A stretch of DNA of 64,000 bases from Streptomyces fungicidicus (lineage in GTDB: Bacteria; Actinomycetota; Actinomycetes; Streptomycetales; Streptomycetaceae), in the NCBI RefSeq assembly GCF_003665435.1, contig NZ_CP023407.1:1736001-1800000 (forward strand), written 5' to 3'. How positions within the stretch are numbered: position 1 is the stretch's first letter; each line of letters starts with the position of its first letter. Positions 1 to 8,160 of this stretch are shown here, piece by piece. Under the pieces are notes generated by a model that did not search any database, was not told where the DNA came from, and worked only from the letters and a program-made list of their open reading frames with translations. The position numbers were made by a program, and so were the translations under genes.

Positions 1-102
1 GAGGACGCCGTCCCCGCCACGGAGGACCTGCTGCACGGGCGCTGGCTGGTGCTGCGCCGCGGGAAGAAGAACCTGGCCGCGGTCGAGGTCACGGCCGGCT
101 GA
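1..102 (+). CDS. tyrS: Tyrosyl-tRNA synthetase, C-terminal end (partial)
   Basis: The reading frame is open from base 1 and stops at 100-102, giving the last 33 residues of a protein whose start lies outside the window. The tail contains GRWLVLRRGKKN, which closely resembles the S4 RNA-binding end of bacterial TyrRS (E. coli TyrS ends with a similar LLRRGKKN segment). That domain contacts tRNA-Tyr, and the enzyme charges tRNA-Tyr with tyrosine in the cytoplasm. A strong hairpin follows within 20 bases, as expected at the end of a transcription unit. The assignment rests on this short tail only; another S4-domain protein is the main alternative. Confidence 0.72.
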   Translation, partial: EDAVPATEDLLHGRWLVLRRGKKNLAAVEVTAG

Positions 103-117
103 GCCGGCGGGCTCGCG

Positions 118-157
118 GAAGGGGCGGTCTCCGGCGCGTGCCGGAGACCGCCCCTTC
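118..157. terminator. Bidirectional terminator hairpin
   Basis: A perfect 18-bp inverted repeat (arms 118-135 and 140-157) with a 4-base loop lies between tyrS and the convergent gene that ends at 173. It has no real U-tract, which is common in Streptomyces terminators. The symmetry and position suggest it serves both strands. Confidence 0.8.
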
Positions 158-172
158 GGCGCCTCGGGGGTG

Positions 173-457
173 TCAGACCCGTTGCTGCTCGTGCCGCTTG
201 CGCTTCATCGAGGTGTACAGCATGTCCACGATGAAGACGATGACGATCGCCGCGCCCAGCTGGAAGATGTGCCGGCCCCAGTCGAAGCCGGGGGTCTCCT
301 CGATCCCGAAGCCCCGCGCCATCGAGTTGCCCACGATGGCGCCGAGGATGCCGCAGATGGTGGTCAGCCACAGGGGACTGTGCTGCTTGCCGGGAATCAC
401 CGCTTTGGCGATCAACCCCAGCACGAAGCCCACGATGATCGCCCACAACCAGCCCAT
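173..457 (-). CDS. GlsB/YeaQ/YmgE family small membrane protein
   Basis: A 94-residue hydrophobic protein beginning MGWLWAIIVGFVLGLIAKAV, with about three membrane helices and the glycine-rich spacing typical of the transglycosylase-associated (GlsB/YeaQ/YmgE) family. Members are small inner-membrane proteins linked to general stress; a biochemical role is not established. The frame stays open upstream, but ATG at 457 is chosen because a GAGGAGG Shine-Dalgarno sits 5-7 bases before it. It is transcribed towards tyrS and separated from it by a shared terminator. Family placement is confident; function is not. Confidence 0.85.
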   Translation of the reverse strand: MGWLWAIIVGFVLGLIAKAVIPGKQHSPLWLTTICGILGAIVGNSMARGFGIEETPGFDWGRHIFQLGAAIVIVFIVDMLYTSMKRKRHEQQRV

Positions 458-701
458 GACTGCCTCCTCGTACGGCTTGACGCGAGCATTACGGCCAGTG
501 TCGGCCCGGACGCGGTACGCCGCATGTCGGACAAGCCGCGCGCGCCGCGGCGCGGCCCCGGTGTCCCACGGGCGTGCCGACCCGCCCTCGTGACGGGCGC
601 GGACGCGGCGTAACGTGGACATGTTCGGACCCGGCGGCACGGAGCGGGTCACGGGCGGTCAGGTACGGGCAAGTCCCGATGCGGGCGGACGGTGGAATGT
701 G

Positions 702-1100
702 ATGCGGAAGCAGCATGGCGGCGGCAGCGTCCAGGTGTTCCGGATCACCGGCGCGCGGACGGGTCTGCAGGATGACGTACGGGCGCGGCAGCGCCGGTAT
801 GTGATCTCGATGGCCGTCCGCACGATCTCGGTCATCCTCGCGGCGACGCTGTGGAACGTGGAGCGGCATGTCGCGATCGTGGCGCTGGTGCTCGGCGCCG
901 TGCTGCCGTACGTCGCGGTGGTGATCGCCAACGCCGGGCGCGAGAACGCGCCGTCACTGCCGTCGACCTTCGTGACGACGCCGATGAAGCCGATGATCGC
1001 GCCGGCGCGGACGAATGACGGCTCCGCGGAATCCGATGCGGAAGATGTGGCGTCACAGGCGGCGCCGGGCGCACGAACGGAGCGGCCCGAGCGGTCGTGA
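702..1100 (+). CDS. DUF3099 family membrane protein
   Basis: A 132-residue protein with two adjacent membrane segments (about residues 35-75; core RRYVISMAVRTISVILAATL) and a disordered, polar C-terminus. Sequence and length match the actinobacterial DUF3099 family as I remember it, whose function is unknown. The ATG at 702 is chosen because the conserved block begins just after it; GTG at 699 is equally in frame and no strong ribosome site discriminates. The gene is divergent from the GlsB-like gene across about 240 bases in which I see no other coding sequence. Confidence 0.75.
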   Translation: MRKQHGGGSVQVFRITGARTGLQDDVRARQRRYVISMAVRTISVILAATLWNVERHVAIVALVLGAVLPYVAVVIANAGRENAPSLPSTFVTTPMKPMIAPARTNDGSAESDAEDVASQAAPGARTERPERS

Positions 1101-1255
1101 GGAGCGGGGCGGGAGCGGGAACGCCGGCAAGCGGAAGGCAGTTCCCCGCCAAGCTCAAGAAAACCTCAGATCAATCATGTCCATCCGGGGGCGGTGGCGG
1201 GGTGTGCCGTGACATACTTCGTACGCGCTCCGCATCCCCCGTCGGAGCGACAGAC

Positions 1256-1298
1256 CGACGCCGGGCAGCTCCCCCCGTGGCTGCTCGGCGTCGCCTTT
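1256..1298 (+). terminator. Rho-independent terminator
   Basis: A 14-bp stem with a single G-U pair (arms 1256-1269 and 1280-1293) is followed by CCTTTTC, a rare real T-run in this DNA. It lies downstream of the DUF3099 gene and just before the promoter of the next small gene. Confidence 0.75.
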
Positions 1299-1321
1299 TC
1301 CGGCCGGGTTAGGGTCGGCGT

Positions 1322-1549
1322 GTGATGGTCCCTGATCCCGAGACGCCGATCTGTTCCGCCAAGGGCTGCCGTGCCGCCGCCGTGTGGGTCCTGGCGTGGA
1401 ACAACCCGAAGCTGCACACCCCCGAGCGCCGTAAGACATGGCTCGCCTGCGAGGAGCACCGCGAGCATCTGTCGCAGTTCCTCGGGGTGCGCGGCTTCCT
1501 GAAGGACGTCGTCCCGTTCGACGACTGGAAGGCCCCCGAAGGGGCCTAA
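1322..1549 (+). CDS. Small conserved Cys/His protein, function unknown
   Basis: A 75-residue protein with a C-x4-C pair near the N-terminus (CSAKGC) and a C-x3-H pair near the middle (CEEHREH), a pattern that could bind zinc. It has many Trp and Pro residues and ends in a conserved-looking FLGVRGFLKDVVPFDDW block. I recall similar short proteins throughout Streptomyces, sometimes carrying an unsupported enzyme name; I do not assign a function. TAGGGT at 1310-1315 lies 6 bases before the GTG, so the transcript is probably leaderless from 1322; ATG at 1325 is the alternative start. The convergent moaA stops 12 bases downstream. Confidence 0.7.
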   Translation: MMVPDPETPICSAKGCRAAAVWVLAWNNPKLHTPERRKTWLACEEHREHLSQFLGVRGFLKDVVPFDDWKAPEGA

Positions 1550-1561
1550 GGCCTGTGCGGC

Positions 1562-2551
1562 TCAGCCGCCGATGGCGGACATCGGGCGGTCCGGCTGGAC
1601 GAAGGTCGGGTCGTCCAGGCCCGCTCCGGCCTTCTTGCCCCACATGGCGAGCCTCCAGAGGCGGGCGATCTCCTCGTCGGGGGCGCCGGAGCGCAGCGCC
1701 GCGCGGAGGTCGGTCTCCTCGGTGGCGAACAGGCAGGTGCGCACCTGTCCGTCGGCCGTCAGGCGGGTGCGGTCGCAGGCGGCGCAGAAGGGGCGGGTGA
1801 CGGAGGCGATGACGCCGACGCGGTGCGGGCCGCCGTCGACCAGCCAGCGCTCGGCCGGTGCGGAGCCGCGGGCCTCGTCGCCCTCGGGGGTCAGTTCGAA
1901 GCGGGTGCGCAGGGAGGTGAGGATGTCCCCCGCGGTGATCATGCCGTCGCGCTTCCAGCCGTGCTGGGCGTCCAGCGGCATCTGCTCGATGAAACGCAGC
2001 TCGTAGTCCTGCTCCACGGCCCAGGCGAGCAGGTCGGGGGCCTCGTCGTCGTTGAGCCCCGGCATCAGGACCGAGTTGACCTTCACGGGCGTCAGACCGG
2101 CCTCGCGGGCCGCGGACAGGCCGTCGAGGACGTCCTGGTGGCGGTTGCGGCGGGTGAGGGTCTTGAAGACGTCCGGGCGGAGCGTGTCGAGGGAGACGTT
2201 GACCCGGTCCAGGCCCGCCGCCTTCAGCGCGGCCGCGGTGCGCCGCAGGCCGATGCCGTTGGTGGTGAGGGACATCTGCGGGCGGGGGTCCAGGGCGGCG
2301 ACGCGCTCCACGATGCCGACCAGTCCGGGGCGGAGCAGCGGCTCGCCGCCGGTGAAGCGGACCTCCTCGATGCCGAAAGAGGTGACGGCGATGCCGACGA
2401 GGCGGACGATCTCGTCGTCGGTGAGCAGGTCGGGCTTGGCCAGCCACTGCAGCCCTTCCTCGGGCATGCAGTAGGTGCAGCGCAGATTGCACCGGTCGGT
2501 CAGTGAGACTCTCAGGTCGGTGGCCACTCGGCCGTAGGTGTCGATGAGCAC
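1562..2551 (-). CDS. moaA: GTP 3',8-cyclase MoaA (molybdenum cofactor)
   Basis: A 329-residue radical SAM enzyme that converts GTP to 3',8-cyclo-7,8-dihydro-GTP, the first step of molybdopterin synthesis. The radical SAM motif CNLRCTYC supplies C21, C25 and C28 for the first [4Fe-4S] cluster. A C-terminal cluster site uses C256, C259 and C273, and the protein ends in the essential Gly-Gly tail (328-329). The length is normal. The GTG start at 2551 is preceded by a GAGGGAGGG purine run. No other moa gene is adjacent, so this is an isolated moaA, as often seen in Streptomyces. Confidence 0.96.
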   Translation of the reverse strand: MLIDTYGRVATDLRVSLTDRCNLRCTYCMPEEGLQWLAKPDLLTDDEIVRLVGIAVTSFGIEEVRFTGGEPLLRPGLVGIVERVAALDPRPQMSLTTNGIGLRRTAAALKAAGLDRVNVSLDTLRPDVFKTLTRRNRHQDVLDGLSAAREAGLTPVKVNSVLMPGLNDDEAPDLLAWAVEQDYELRFIEQMPLDAQHGWKRDGMITAGDILTSLRTRFELTPEGDEARGSAPAERWLVDGGPHRVGVIASVTRPFCAACDRTRLTADGQVRTCLFATEETDLRAALRSGAPDEEIARLWRLAMWGKKAGAGLDDPTFVQPDRPMSAIGG

Positions 2552-2653
2552 GTGGGCCCCCTCCCTCGACGCGGATCACTCGTTCCCGGCTACCTGCGAG
2601 CCTACGTGACGCCGCCGACAACCCACAGTGTCCCCGGCCGGCGGGATGACGCA

Positions 2654-2697
2654 CGGCCGCGCCGTACGGACCGGTCGGGGTCCGTACGGCGCGGCCG
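2654..2697 (-). terminator. Terminator downstream of actP
   Basis: A 19-bp inverted repeat (2654-2672 and 2679-2697) with a 6-base loop, immediately beyond the symporter stop at 2708. It is one of the longest perfect stems in the window. Confidence 0.8.
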
Positions 2698-2707
2698 CGG
2701 GGGTGGG

Positions 2708-4336
2708 TCAGTGGGCGCCGGTGCCGGTCAGGGACCGGACCTCCAGCTCCGCGTACTTCTTGGCGTCCGGCTCCTCCTTCGACAGGACGGTGCCGAGCCA
2801 GCCCATCAGGAAGCCGAACGGGATGGAGATGATGCCCGGGTTCTTCAGCGGGAACCAGGCGAAGTCGACGTCCGGGAACATCGCCTTGGGGTCGCCGGAG
2901 ACCACGGGCGAGAAGAGCACCAGGCCGACGGCGACGACGAGACCGCCGTAGATCGACCACAGGGCGCCCTGGGTGGTGAACCGCTTCCAGAACAGGCTGT
3001 AGAGGATGGTCGGCAGGTTGGCGGACGCGGCGACCGCGAAGGCCAGCGCGACCAGGCCGGCCACGTTCAGGTCGCGGGCGAGGGCGCCGAGCCCGATGGA
3101 GACGATGCCGATGAGGACCGTCGCCCAGCGGGCCGCCCTCATCTCCTCCTTCTCGGTCGCCTTCCCCTTGCGGATGACGTTGGCGTAGATGTCGTGCGCG
3201 AAGGACGACGACGAGGCCAGGGTGAGTCCGGCGACCACGGCGAGGATGGTCGCGAAGGCGACCGCCGAGATGGTGGCGAGCAGGATCGCGCCCCAGGCCG
3301 ATTCGACGCCGCCCAGGTGCAGGGCGAGCAGCGGGGCCGCCGTGTTGCCCGACGGGTTGGACGCGATGATCTCGTCCTGGGAGATCAGTGCCGCGGCGCC
3401 GAAGCCGAGGGCGATGGTCATCAGGTAGAAGCCGCCGATGATGCCGATGGCCCAGTTCACGGACTTACGGGCGGCCTTGGCGTTGGGCACCGTGTAGAAG
3501 CGGATCAGGATGTGCGGCAGACCGGCGGTGCCGAGCACCAGGGCGATGCCGAGGGAGATGAAGTCCAGCTTGGTGGTGCCGTCGGCGCCGTACTGCAGGC
3601 CGGGCTCGAGGAAGGCCTCGCCCTTGCCGCTGTTCTCGGCGGCGCTGCCCAGCAGGTCGGAGATGTTGAAGTTGAACTTCAGCAGGACCAGGAAGGTGAT
3701 GAGGAGCGTGCCGCCGATGAGCAGCACGGCCTTGACCATCTGGACCCAGGTGGTGCCCTTCATGCCGCCGATGGAGACGTACACGATCATCAGGACGCCG
3801 ACGAGGGCGACGATGAGGATCTTTCCGGCGTCGGAGGTGATGCCGAGCAGCAGCGAGACCAGGACGCCGGCGCCCGCCATCTGGGCCAGCAGGTAGAAGA
3901 TCGACACCACGATGGTGGAGGTGCCGGCGGCGGTGCGCACCGGGCGCTGGCGCATGCGGTAGGCGAGGACGTCGCCCATCGTGTAGCGCCCGGAGTTGCG
4001 CAGCGGCTCGGCGACCAGGAGGAGGGCGACCAGCCAGGCGACCAGGAAGCCGATGGAGTACAGGAAGCCGTCGTAGCCGAAGAGGGCGATGGCGCCCGCG
4101 ATGCCGAGGAAGGACGCGGCCGACATGTAGTCGCCGGAGACCGCGAGTCCGTTCTGGAAGGCGCTGAACTGCCGTCCGCCCGCGTAAAAGTCGGCGGCGT
4201 CCTTGGTCTGCCGGCCCGCCCAGACGGTGATGCCGAGGGTCGCGACGACGAACAGCGCGAACAGCGTGATGATCAGCGTGCGGTGTTCGCTCGCCTCGTT
4301 CGCGGCGAGGGTGACATGGGTGATCGCGGGGCTCAT
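2708..4336 (-). CDS. actP: Sodium:solute symporter, acetate/monocarboxylate type
   Basis: A 542-residue membrane protein of the sodium:solute symporter family with about 13 helices. It carries the family blocks SVGDYMSAASFLG-like (here SGDYMSAASFLG) and an RFYTVPNAKAARKSV loop, matching ActP-type acetate/pyruvate permeases more than other family members. ATG at 4336 overlaps the stop of the upstream DUF485 gene (ATGA), so the pair is translationally coupled. That pairing (yjcH-actP) is typical of acetate permease operons. It likely imports short monocarboxylates with Na+; the exact substrate is inferred. Confidence 0.88.
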   Translation of the reverse strand: MSPAITHVTLAANEASEHRTLIITLFALFVVATLGITVWAGRQTKDAADFYAGGRQFSAFQNGLAVSGDYMSAASFLGIAGAIALFGYDGFLYSIGFLVAWLVALLLVAEPLRNSGRYTMGDVLAYRMRQRPVRTAAGTSTIVVSIFYLLAQMAGAGVLVSLLLGITSDAGKILIVALVGVLMIVYVSIGGMKGTTWVQMVKAVLLIGGTLLITFLVLLKFNFNISDLLGSAAENSGKGEAFLEPGLQYGADGTTKLDFISLGIALVLGTAGLPHILIRFYTVPNAKAARKSVNWAIGIIGGFYLMTIALGFGAAALISQDEIIASNPSGNTAAPLLALHLGGVESAWGAILLATISAVAFATILAVVAGLTLASSSSFAHDIYANVIRKGKATEKEEMRAARWATVLIGIVSIGLGALARDLNVAGLVALAFAVAASANLPTILYSLFWKRFTTQGALWSIYGGLVVAVGLVLFSPVVSGDPKAMFPDVDFAWFPLKNPGIISIPFGFLMGWLGTVLSKEEPDAKKYAELEVRSLTGTGAH

Positions 4337-4689
4337 GCGCCGCCCTCCATACGGGTCTTGATGGCCTCGGCCTTGGGGTCGAGCTGGGCGGCGGCGTGCC
4401 GGGAGTACCACCACGCGATGAGGAACGTGGTGACGAACTGCAACAGGCCGAAGACCAGGGCGACGTTGATGTTGCCGAACAGCTTGGTGCCCATGAAGCC
4501 GCCCGCGTAGTTGGAGAGCAGGACGTACAGCAGGTACCAGACGACGAAGGCGATGGTCAGCGGGAAGGCGAAGGAGCGGTGGGAGCGGCGCAGTTCACCG
4601 AACTCAGCGCTCTCCTGCACCTCGGTGAACTCCTCGGGGGTGGGGAGTTTGTGTTGTTCCTTCGAGGGGGGCGGTGCTTCGGCGGCCAC
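4333..4689 (-). CDS. DUF485 membrane protein, symporter partner (YjcH-like)
   Basis: A 118-residue protein with a soluble N-terminus containing LPTPEEFTEVQESAEFGEL, then two membrane helices (about residues 40-60 and 75-97), as in the DUF485 family. These small proteins are usually encoded directly upstream of ActP-like symporters, as here. The frame remains open upstream, but the GTG at 4689 is chosen because GGAG of a GAGGAG site sits 7 bases before it, and the extra N-terminal residues are low-complexity. Its precise role with the transporter is not established. Confidence 0.88.
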   Translation of the reverse strand: MAAEAPPPSKEQHKLPTPEEFTEVQESAEFGELRRSHRSFAFPLTIAFVVWYLLYVLLSNYAGGFMGTKLFGNINVALVFGLLQFVTTFLIAWWYSRHAAAQLDPKAEAIKTRMEGGA

Positions 4690-4843
4690 GGAGTCTCCTC
4701 GCGGTGCGGGTGCGGGTCGGACGGGGACGGAAGGCGAGTGTCCTCGCGCTTCCTGCCCAAGGGCACGGCGCCACGCGAGGACCGGTTCAACTCTCCGGCG
4801 TTCTTTTCCGGTGCCGTTTTCCGAAGACGTTCCCGGCAAAACA

Positions 4844-4873
4844 TTGCTGGCCAGCGAGAGCGCGGGATAGCTT
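4844..4873 (+). promoter_or_regulatory. Candidate promoter of the protease pair
   Basis: TTGCTG at 4844-4849 and TAGCTT at 4868-4873 are separated by 18 bases, a plausible housekeeping-sigma promoter firing towards the first protease. The predicted leader of about 80 bases carries a 10-bp hairpin (4901-4910 with 4920-4929, one G-U pair). Confidence 0.4.
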
Positions 4874-4960
4874 CACCCTGCACCACCCCGTCATGTACCT
4901 GCCCGAGCAGCACCATCTCCTGTTCGGGCCGGTTTCGTTTCCGGATGATGTGGAGACCCC

Positions 4961-6490
4961 ATGGCTCATCTGCGTTCCAGACGCCGGCTCGTCCTCGCCG
5001 TGCCCGTCGTGCTGTCCCTGACCGCCTCTCTCGGCTTCATTCCGGCGGCGGCCTCGGCGGCCCCGCGGACCGCGGCGGCCGAGCAGGCGGCGGACGCGCC
5101 CGCCCTGGCGTACGTCGTCAACACCAAGGCGGACCACCGCACCATCGCGTCGGTGAAGCGGGCGATCGCCGCCGCCGACGGGAAGGTCGTCGCCACGTAC
5201 GACCGCATCGGCGTGATCGTCGTGCACTCGGCGAACCCGGACTTCGGCAAGGAGATCCGCGCGGTGCGCGGCGTCCAGTCGGCCGGCGCCACCCGTACCT
5301 CGCCGCTCACCCCGGCCGGGACCACCGACGCGGGCGCCGCCGACTTCGTGACGGCCGCCGAGGCCGCCAGGACGCGGGCCGCCTCCGCGCTGACCCCCGG
5401 CAGCGAGCCCCTCGAGGCCGACCAGTGGGACCTGCGGGCGATCGGCGCCGACAAGGCCGCGAAGATCAACCCGGGCAGCGGCAAGGTGACCGTCGCCGTG
5501 ATCGACACCGGCGTCGACGACACCCACCCGGACCTCGCCCCGAACTTCTCCGCCTCCCAGTCGGCCAACTGCGTCGGCGGCAAGGCGGACACCAGCGAGG
5601 GCGCCTGGCGGCCGTACACGGCCGACGACTACCACGGCACCCATGTCGCCGGTGAGATCGCCGCGGCCCGCAACGGTGTCGGCGTCGCCGGCGTCGCTCC
5701 CGGCGTCAAGGTGGCCGGCATCAAGGTCAGCGACCCGGACAGCGGCCTGTTCTACCCGGAGAACGTCGTCTGCGCGTTCGTCTTCGCCGCCGACCACGGC
5801 GTGGAGATCACGAACAACAGCTACTACGTGGACCCGTGGCTGTACAACTGCATGGACGACCCGGACCAGAAGGCGATCGTCGACGCGGTCAACCGGGCCC
5901 AGCTGTACGCCCAGAAGAAGGGCACGCTGCACCTCGCCTCGGCCGGCAACTCCAACCACGACCTGGCCTCCGACGCCATCGACGACGCGTCCAGCCCGAA
6001 CGACAGCACGCCGGTCGAGCGCACCATCGACCCGTCCGAGTGCTACGACATCCCGACCCAGCTGCCGGGCGTCGTCACGGTCAGCGCGACGGGCGTGCAG
6101 AACCTCAAGTCGTACTACTCCACGTACGGCAAGGGCGTCGTCGACGTCGCCGCGCCCGGCGGCGACCGCCGCTACCAGCTGCCGGACACCCCGTCGAAGG
6201 ACGGCCGCATCCTGTCCACCATGCCGAACGGCCAGTACGCCTGGCTGCAGGGCACCTCGATGGCCTCCCCGCACGCCGCCGGCGTCGCCGCGCTGCTGAA
6301 GTCCAAGCACCCGCGGGCCACCCCGGCCCAGCTGCAGGCGCTGCTGAAGGCCCAGGCGAACAACCCGGGCTGTCCCGAGTCCTACGACCAGGACGGCGAC
6401 GGCGTGCAGGACGCGACCTGCGAGGGCGGCAGCCGGGTCAACGGCTTCTACGGCTTCGGCATCGTCGACGCGCTGCGCGCCGTCAAGTGA
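4961..6490 (+). CDS. Secreted S8 subtilisin-family serine protease (copy 1)
   Basis: A 509-residue preproprotein. A Sec signal peptide (basic n-region, hydrophobic core, ASA-A cleavage near residue 35) is followed by an inhibitor-I9-like propeptide (about 50-115). The S8 catalytic domain then has D182 (VIDTGVDDTHPD), H225 (HGTHVAGE), oxyanion N330 and S433 (GTSMASPHAAG). Near the C-terminus a DQDGDG loop with flanking cysteines resembles a calcium-binding insertion. GGAG at 4952 supports the ATG at 4961. The next gene, 52 bases downstream, is a paralogue with catalytic residues at the same positions, so the pair is a recent tandem duplication and probably cotranscribed. Substrate unknown. Confidence 0.93.
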   Translation: MAHLRSRRRLVLAVPVVLSLTASLGFIPAAASAAPRTAAAEQAADAPALAYVVNTKADHRTIASVKRAIAAADGKVVATYDRIGVIVVHSANPDFGKEIRAVRGVQSAGATRTSPLTPAGTTDAGAADFVTAAEAARTRAASALTPGSEPLEADQWDLRAIGADKAAKINPGSGKVTVAVIDTGVDDTHPDLAPNFSASQSANCVGGKADTSEGAWRPYTADDYHGTHVAGEIAAARNGVGVAGVAPGVKVAGIKVSDPDSGLFYPENVVCAFVFAADHGVEITNNSYYVDPWLYNCMDDPDQKAIVDAVNRAQLYAQKKGTLHLASAGNSNHDLASDAIDDASSPNDSTPVERTIDPSECYDIPTQLPGVVTVSATGVQNLKSYYSTYGKGVVDVAAPGGDRRYQLPDTPSKDGRILSTMPNGQYAWLQGTSMASPHAAGVAALLKSKHPRATPAQLQALLKAQANNPGCPESYDQDGDGVQDATCEGGSRVNGFYGFGIVDALRAVK

Positions 6491-6542
6491 GCGCCGTCAG
6501 ACCGCACTTTCCGCCCGCATTCGTGAACGAACTGGAGACTTC

Positions 6543-8075
6543 ATGACAGCGTCCCTCCCGCGTCACCGCCGCGCGCTCGTCATCCCGGCCGGGATGGCCA
6601 TGGCGACGGCGCTGGCGTTCCTGCCGAACACCGCGGCCACGGCCGCACCGGCCGACGCGGCGCCGGCCGCGGTCTCCGCCGACGCCTCCTCGCTCAGCTA
6701 CGTGGTCAACGTCAAGGGCGGGCACGCCACGTCGGCGTACGTGAAGAAGGCGATCGCCAAGGCCGGCGGCACCGTCGTGACGTCGTACGACAAGATCGGC
6801 GTCATCGTCGTCCACTCGTCGAACGCCGACTTCGCGAAGACCATCCGCACGGTGCGCGGGGTGCAGTCGGCCGGCGCCACCCGCAACGCGCCGCTGCCGT
6901 CGGCGGTCACCGCGGACATGGGCGCCCCGAAGGCGCTCAGCGCCGCCGAGATCGCCCGGGCCGAGTCGGCCGCGGCCGCGGACCAGGACCCGCTCCAGGG
7001 CCTGCAGTGGGACCTGCCCGCCATCAAGGCGGACAAGGCGCACGAGAAGTCGCTTGGCAGCTCCAAGGTGACCGTCGCCGTCATCGACACCGGCGTCGAC
7101 GACACCCACCCGGACATCGCGCCCAACTTCGACCGGGCCGCGTCGGTCAACTGCGTGACGGGCAAGCCGGACACGAGCGACGGCGCCTGGCGGCCGGGCG
7201 CGCAGGAGAGCCCGCACGGCACGCACGTCGCCGGTGAGATCGCCGCCGCCAAGAACGGCGTCGGCATGACCGGTGTCGCGCCCGGCGTGAAGGTCTCCGG
7301 CATCAAGGTGTCCAACCCGGACGGCTACTTCTACACCGAGGCCGTGGTGTGCGGCTTCATGTGGGCGGCCGAGCACGGGGTCGACGTCACCAACAACAGC
7401 TATTACACCGACCCCTGGTACTTCAACTGCAAGAACGACCCGGACCAGACGGCGCTCCTCGAGGCCGTCACCCGGGCCACCCGGTACGCGGAGCGCAAGG
7501 GCGCGGTGAACGTGGCCGCGGCCGGCAACGAGAACTACGACCTCGCCGCCGACGAGATCACCGACCCGGTCTCCCCGAACGACGGCACCCCGTCGGACCG
7601 GGTGATCGACCCGACCGAGTGCCTCGACATCCCGACGCAGCTGCCGGGTGTCGTGACGGTCGCGGCGACCGGCGCCAAGGGCCTGAAGTCGTCGTTCTCC
7701 AACTACGGCCGGGGTGTCATCGACATCGCCGCGCCCGGCGGCGACTCCACGCGCTACCAGACGCCGGAGCCGCCGGCCACCAGCGGCCTGATCCTGGGCA
7801 CACTGCCCGGCGGGTCGTGGGGCTACATGGCGGGCACGTCGATGGCGTCCCCGCACGTCGCGGGCGTCGCCGCGCTGATCAAGTCGACGCACCCGAAGGC
7901 CTCGCCGGCGCTGGTCAAGGCCATGCTGTACGCGCAGGCCGACGCCACCGCGTGCACGGACCCGTACGACATCGACGGCGACGGCAAGGTCGACGCGGTG
8001 TGCGAGGGCCCGAAGAACCGCAACGGCTTCTACGGCTGGGGCACCGCCGACGCGCTGGACGCGGTGACGCGGTAG
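6543..8075 (+). CDS. Secreted S8 subtilisin-family serine protease (copy 2)
   Basis: A 510-residue paralogue of the preceding protease with the same layout. It has a signal peptide ending around residue 36 (ATA-A), an I9-like propeptide, and a catalytic triad D182, H225 and S433 with N329 in the oxyanion hole. A C-terminal DIDGDG loop lies between cysteines. TGGAGACTTC precedes the ATG. The two copies diverge most in the signal peptide, the propeptide-catalytic linker and the 190-215 loop, where substrate preference might differ. No stem-loop separates them, and the unit ends at a strong terminator 34 bases downstream. Confidence 0.93.
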   Translation: MTASLPRHRRALVIPAGMAMATALAFLPNTAATAAPADAAPAAVSADASSLSYVVNVKGGHATSAYVKKAIAKAGGTVVTSYDKIGVIVVHSSNADFAKTIRTVRGVQSAGATRNAPLPSAVTADMGAPKALSAAEIARAESAAAADQDPLQGLQWDLPAIKADKAHEKSLGSSKVTVAVIDTGVDDTHPDIAPNFDRAASVNCVTGKPDTSDGAWRPGAQESPHGTHVAGEIAAAKNGVGMTGVAPGVKVSGIKVSNPDGYFYTEAVVCGFMWAAEHGVDVTNNSYYTDPWYFNCKNDPDQTALLEAVTRATRYAERKGAVNVAAAGNENYDLAADEITDPVSPNDGTPSDRVIDPTECLDIPTQLPGVVTVAATGAKGLKSSFSNYGRGVIDIAAPGGDSTRYQTPEPPATSGLILGTLPGGSWGYMAGTSMASPHVAGVAALIKSTHPKASPALVKAMLYAQADATACTDPYDIDGDGKVDAVCEGPKNRNGFYGWGTADALDAVTR

Positions 8076-8108
8076 TCACGCTCACCCGGCAGTCACGCGG
8101 GAACGGTT

Positions 8109-8145
8109 CGAGAGGGGGCCGGGCGCTCCGCCCGGCCCCCTCTCG
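8109..8145 (+). terminator. Terminator of the protease operon
   Basis: A perfect 16-bp GC-rich stem (8109-8124 and 8130-8145) with a 5-base loop, between the second protease and the next gene. Confidence 0.85.
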
Positions 8146-8160
8146 CGGCATAGTGCGGTC

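Noticed and set aside
2552..4510. 652-codon plus-strand open frame
   Set aside because: It runs antisense to the symporter and DUF485 genes. Its composition is Gly/Asp/Gln/Arg-rich with no domain, as is typical for the shadow of GC-rich codons.
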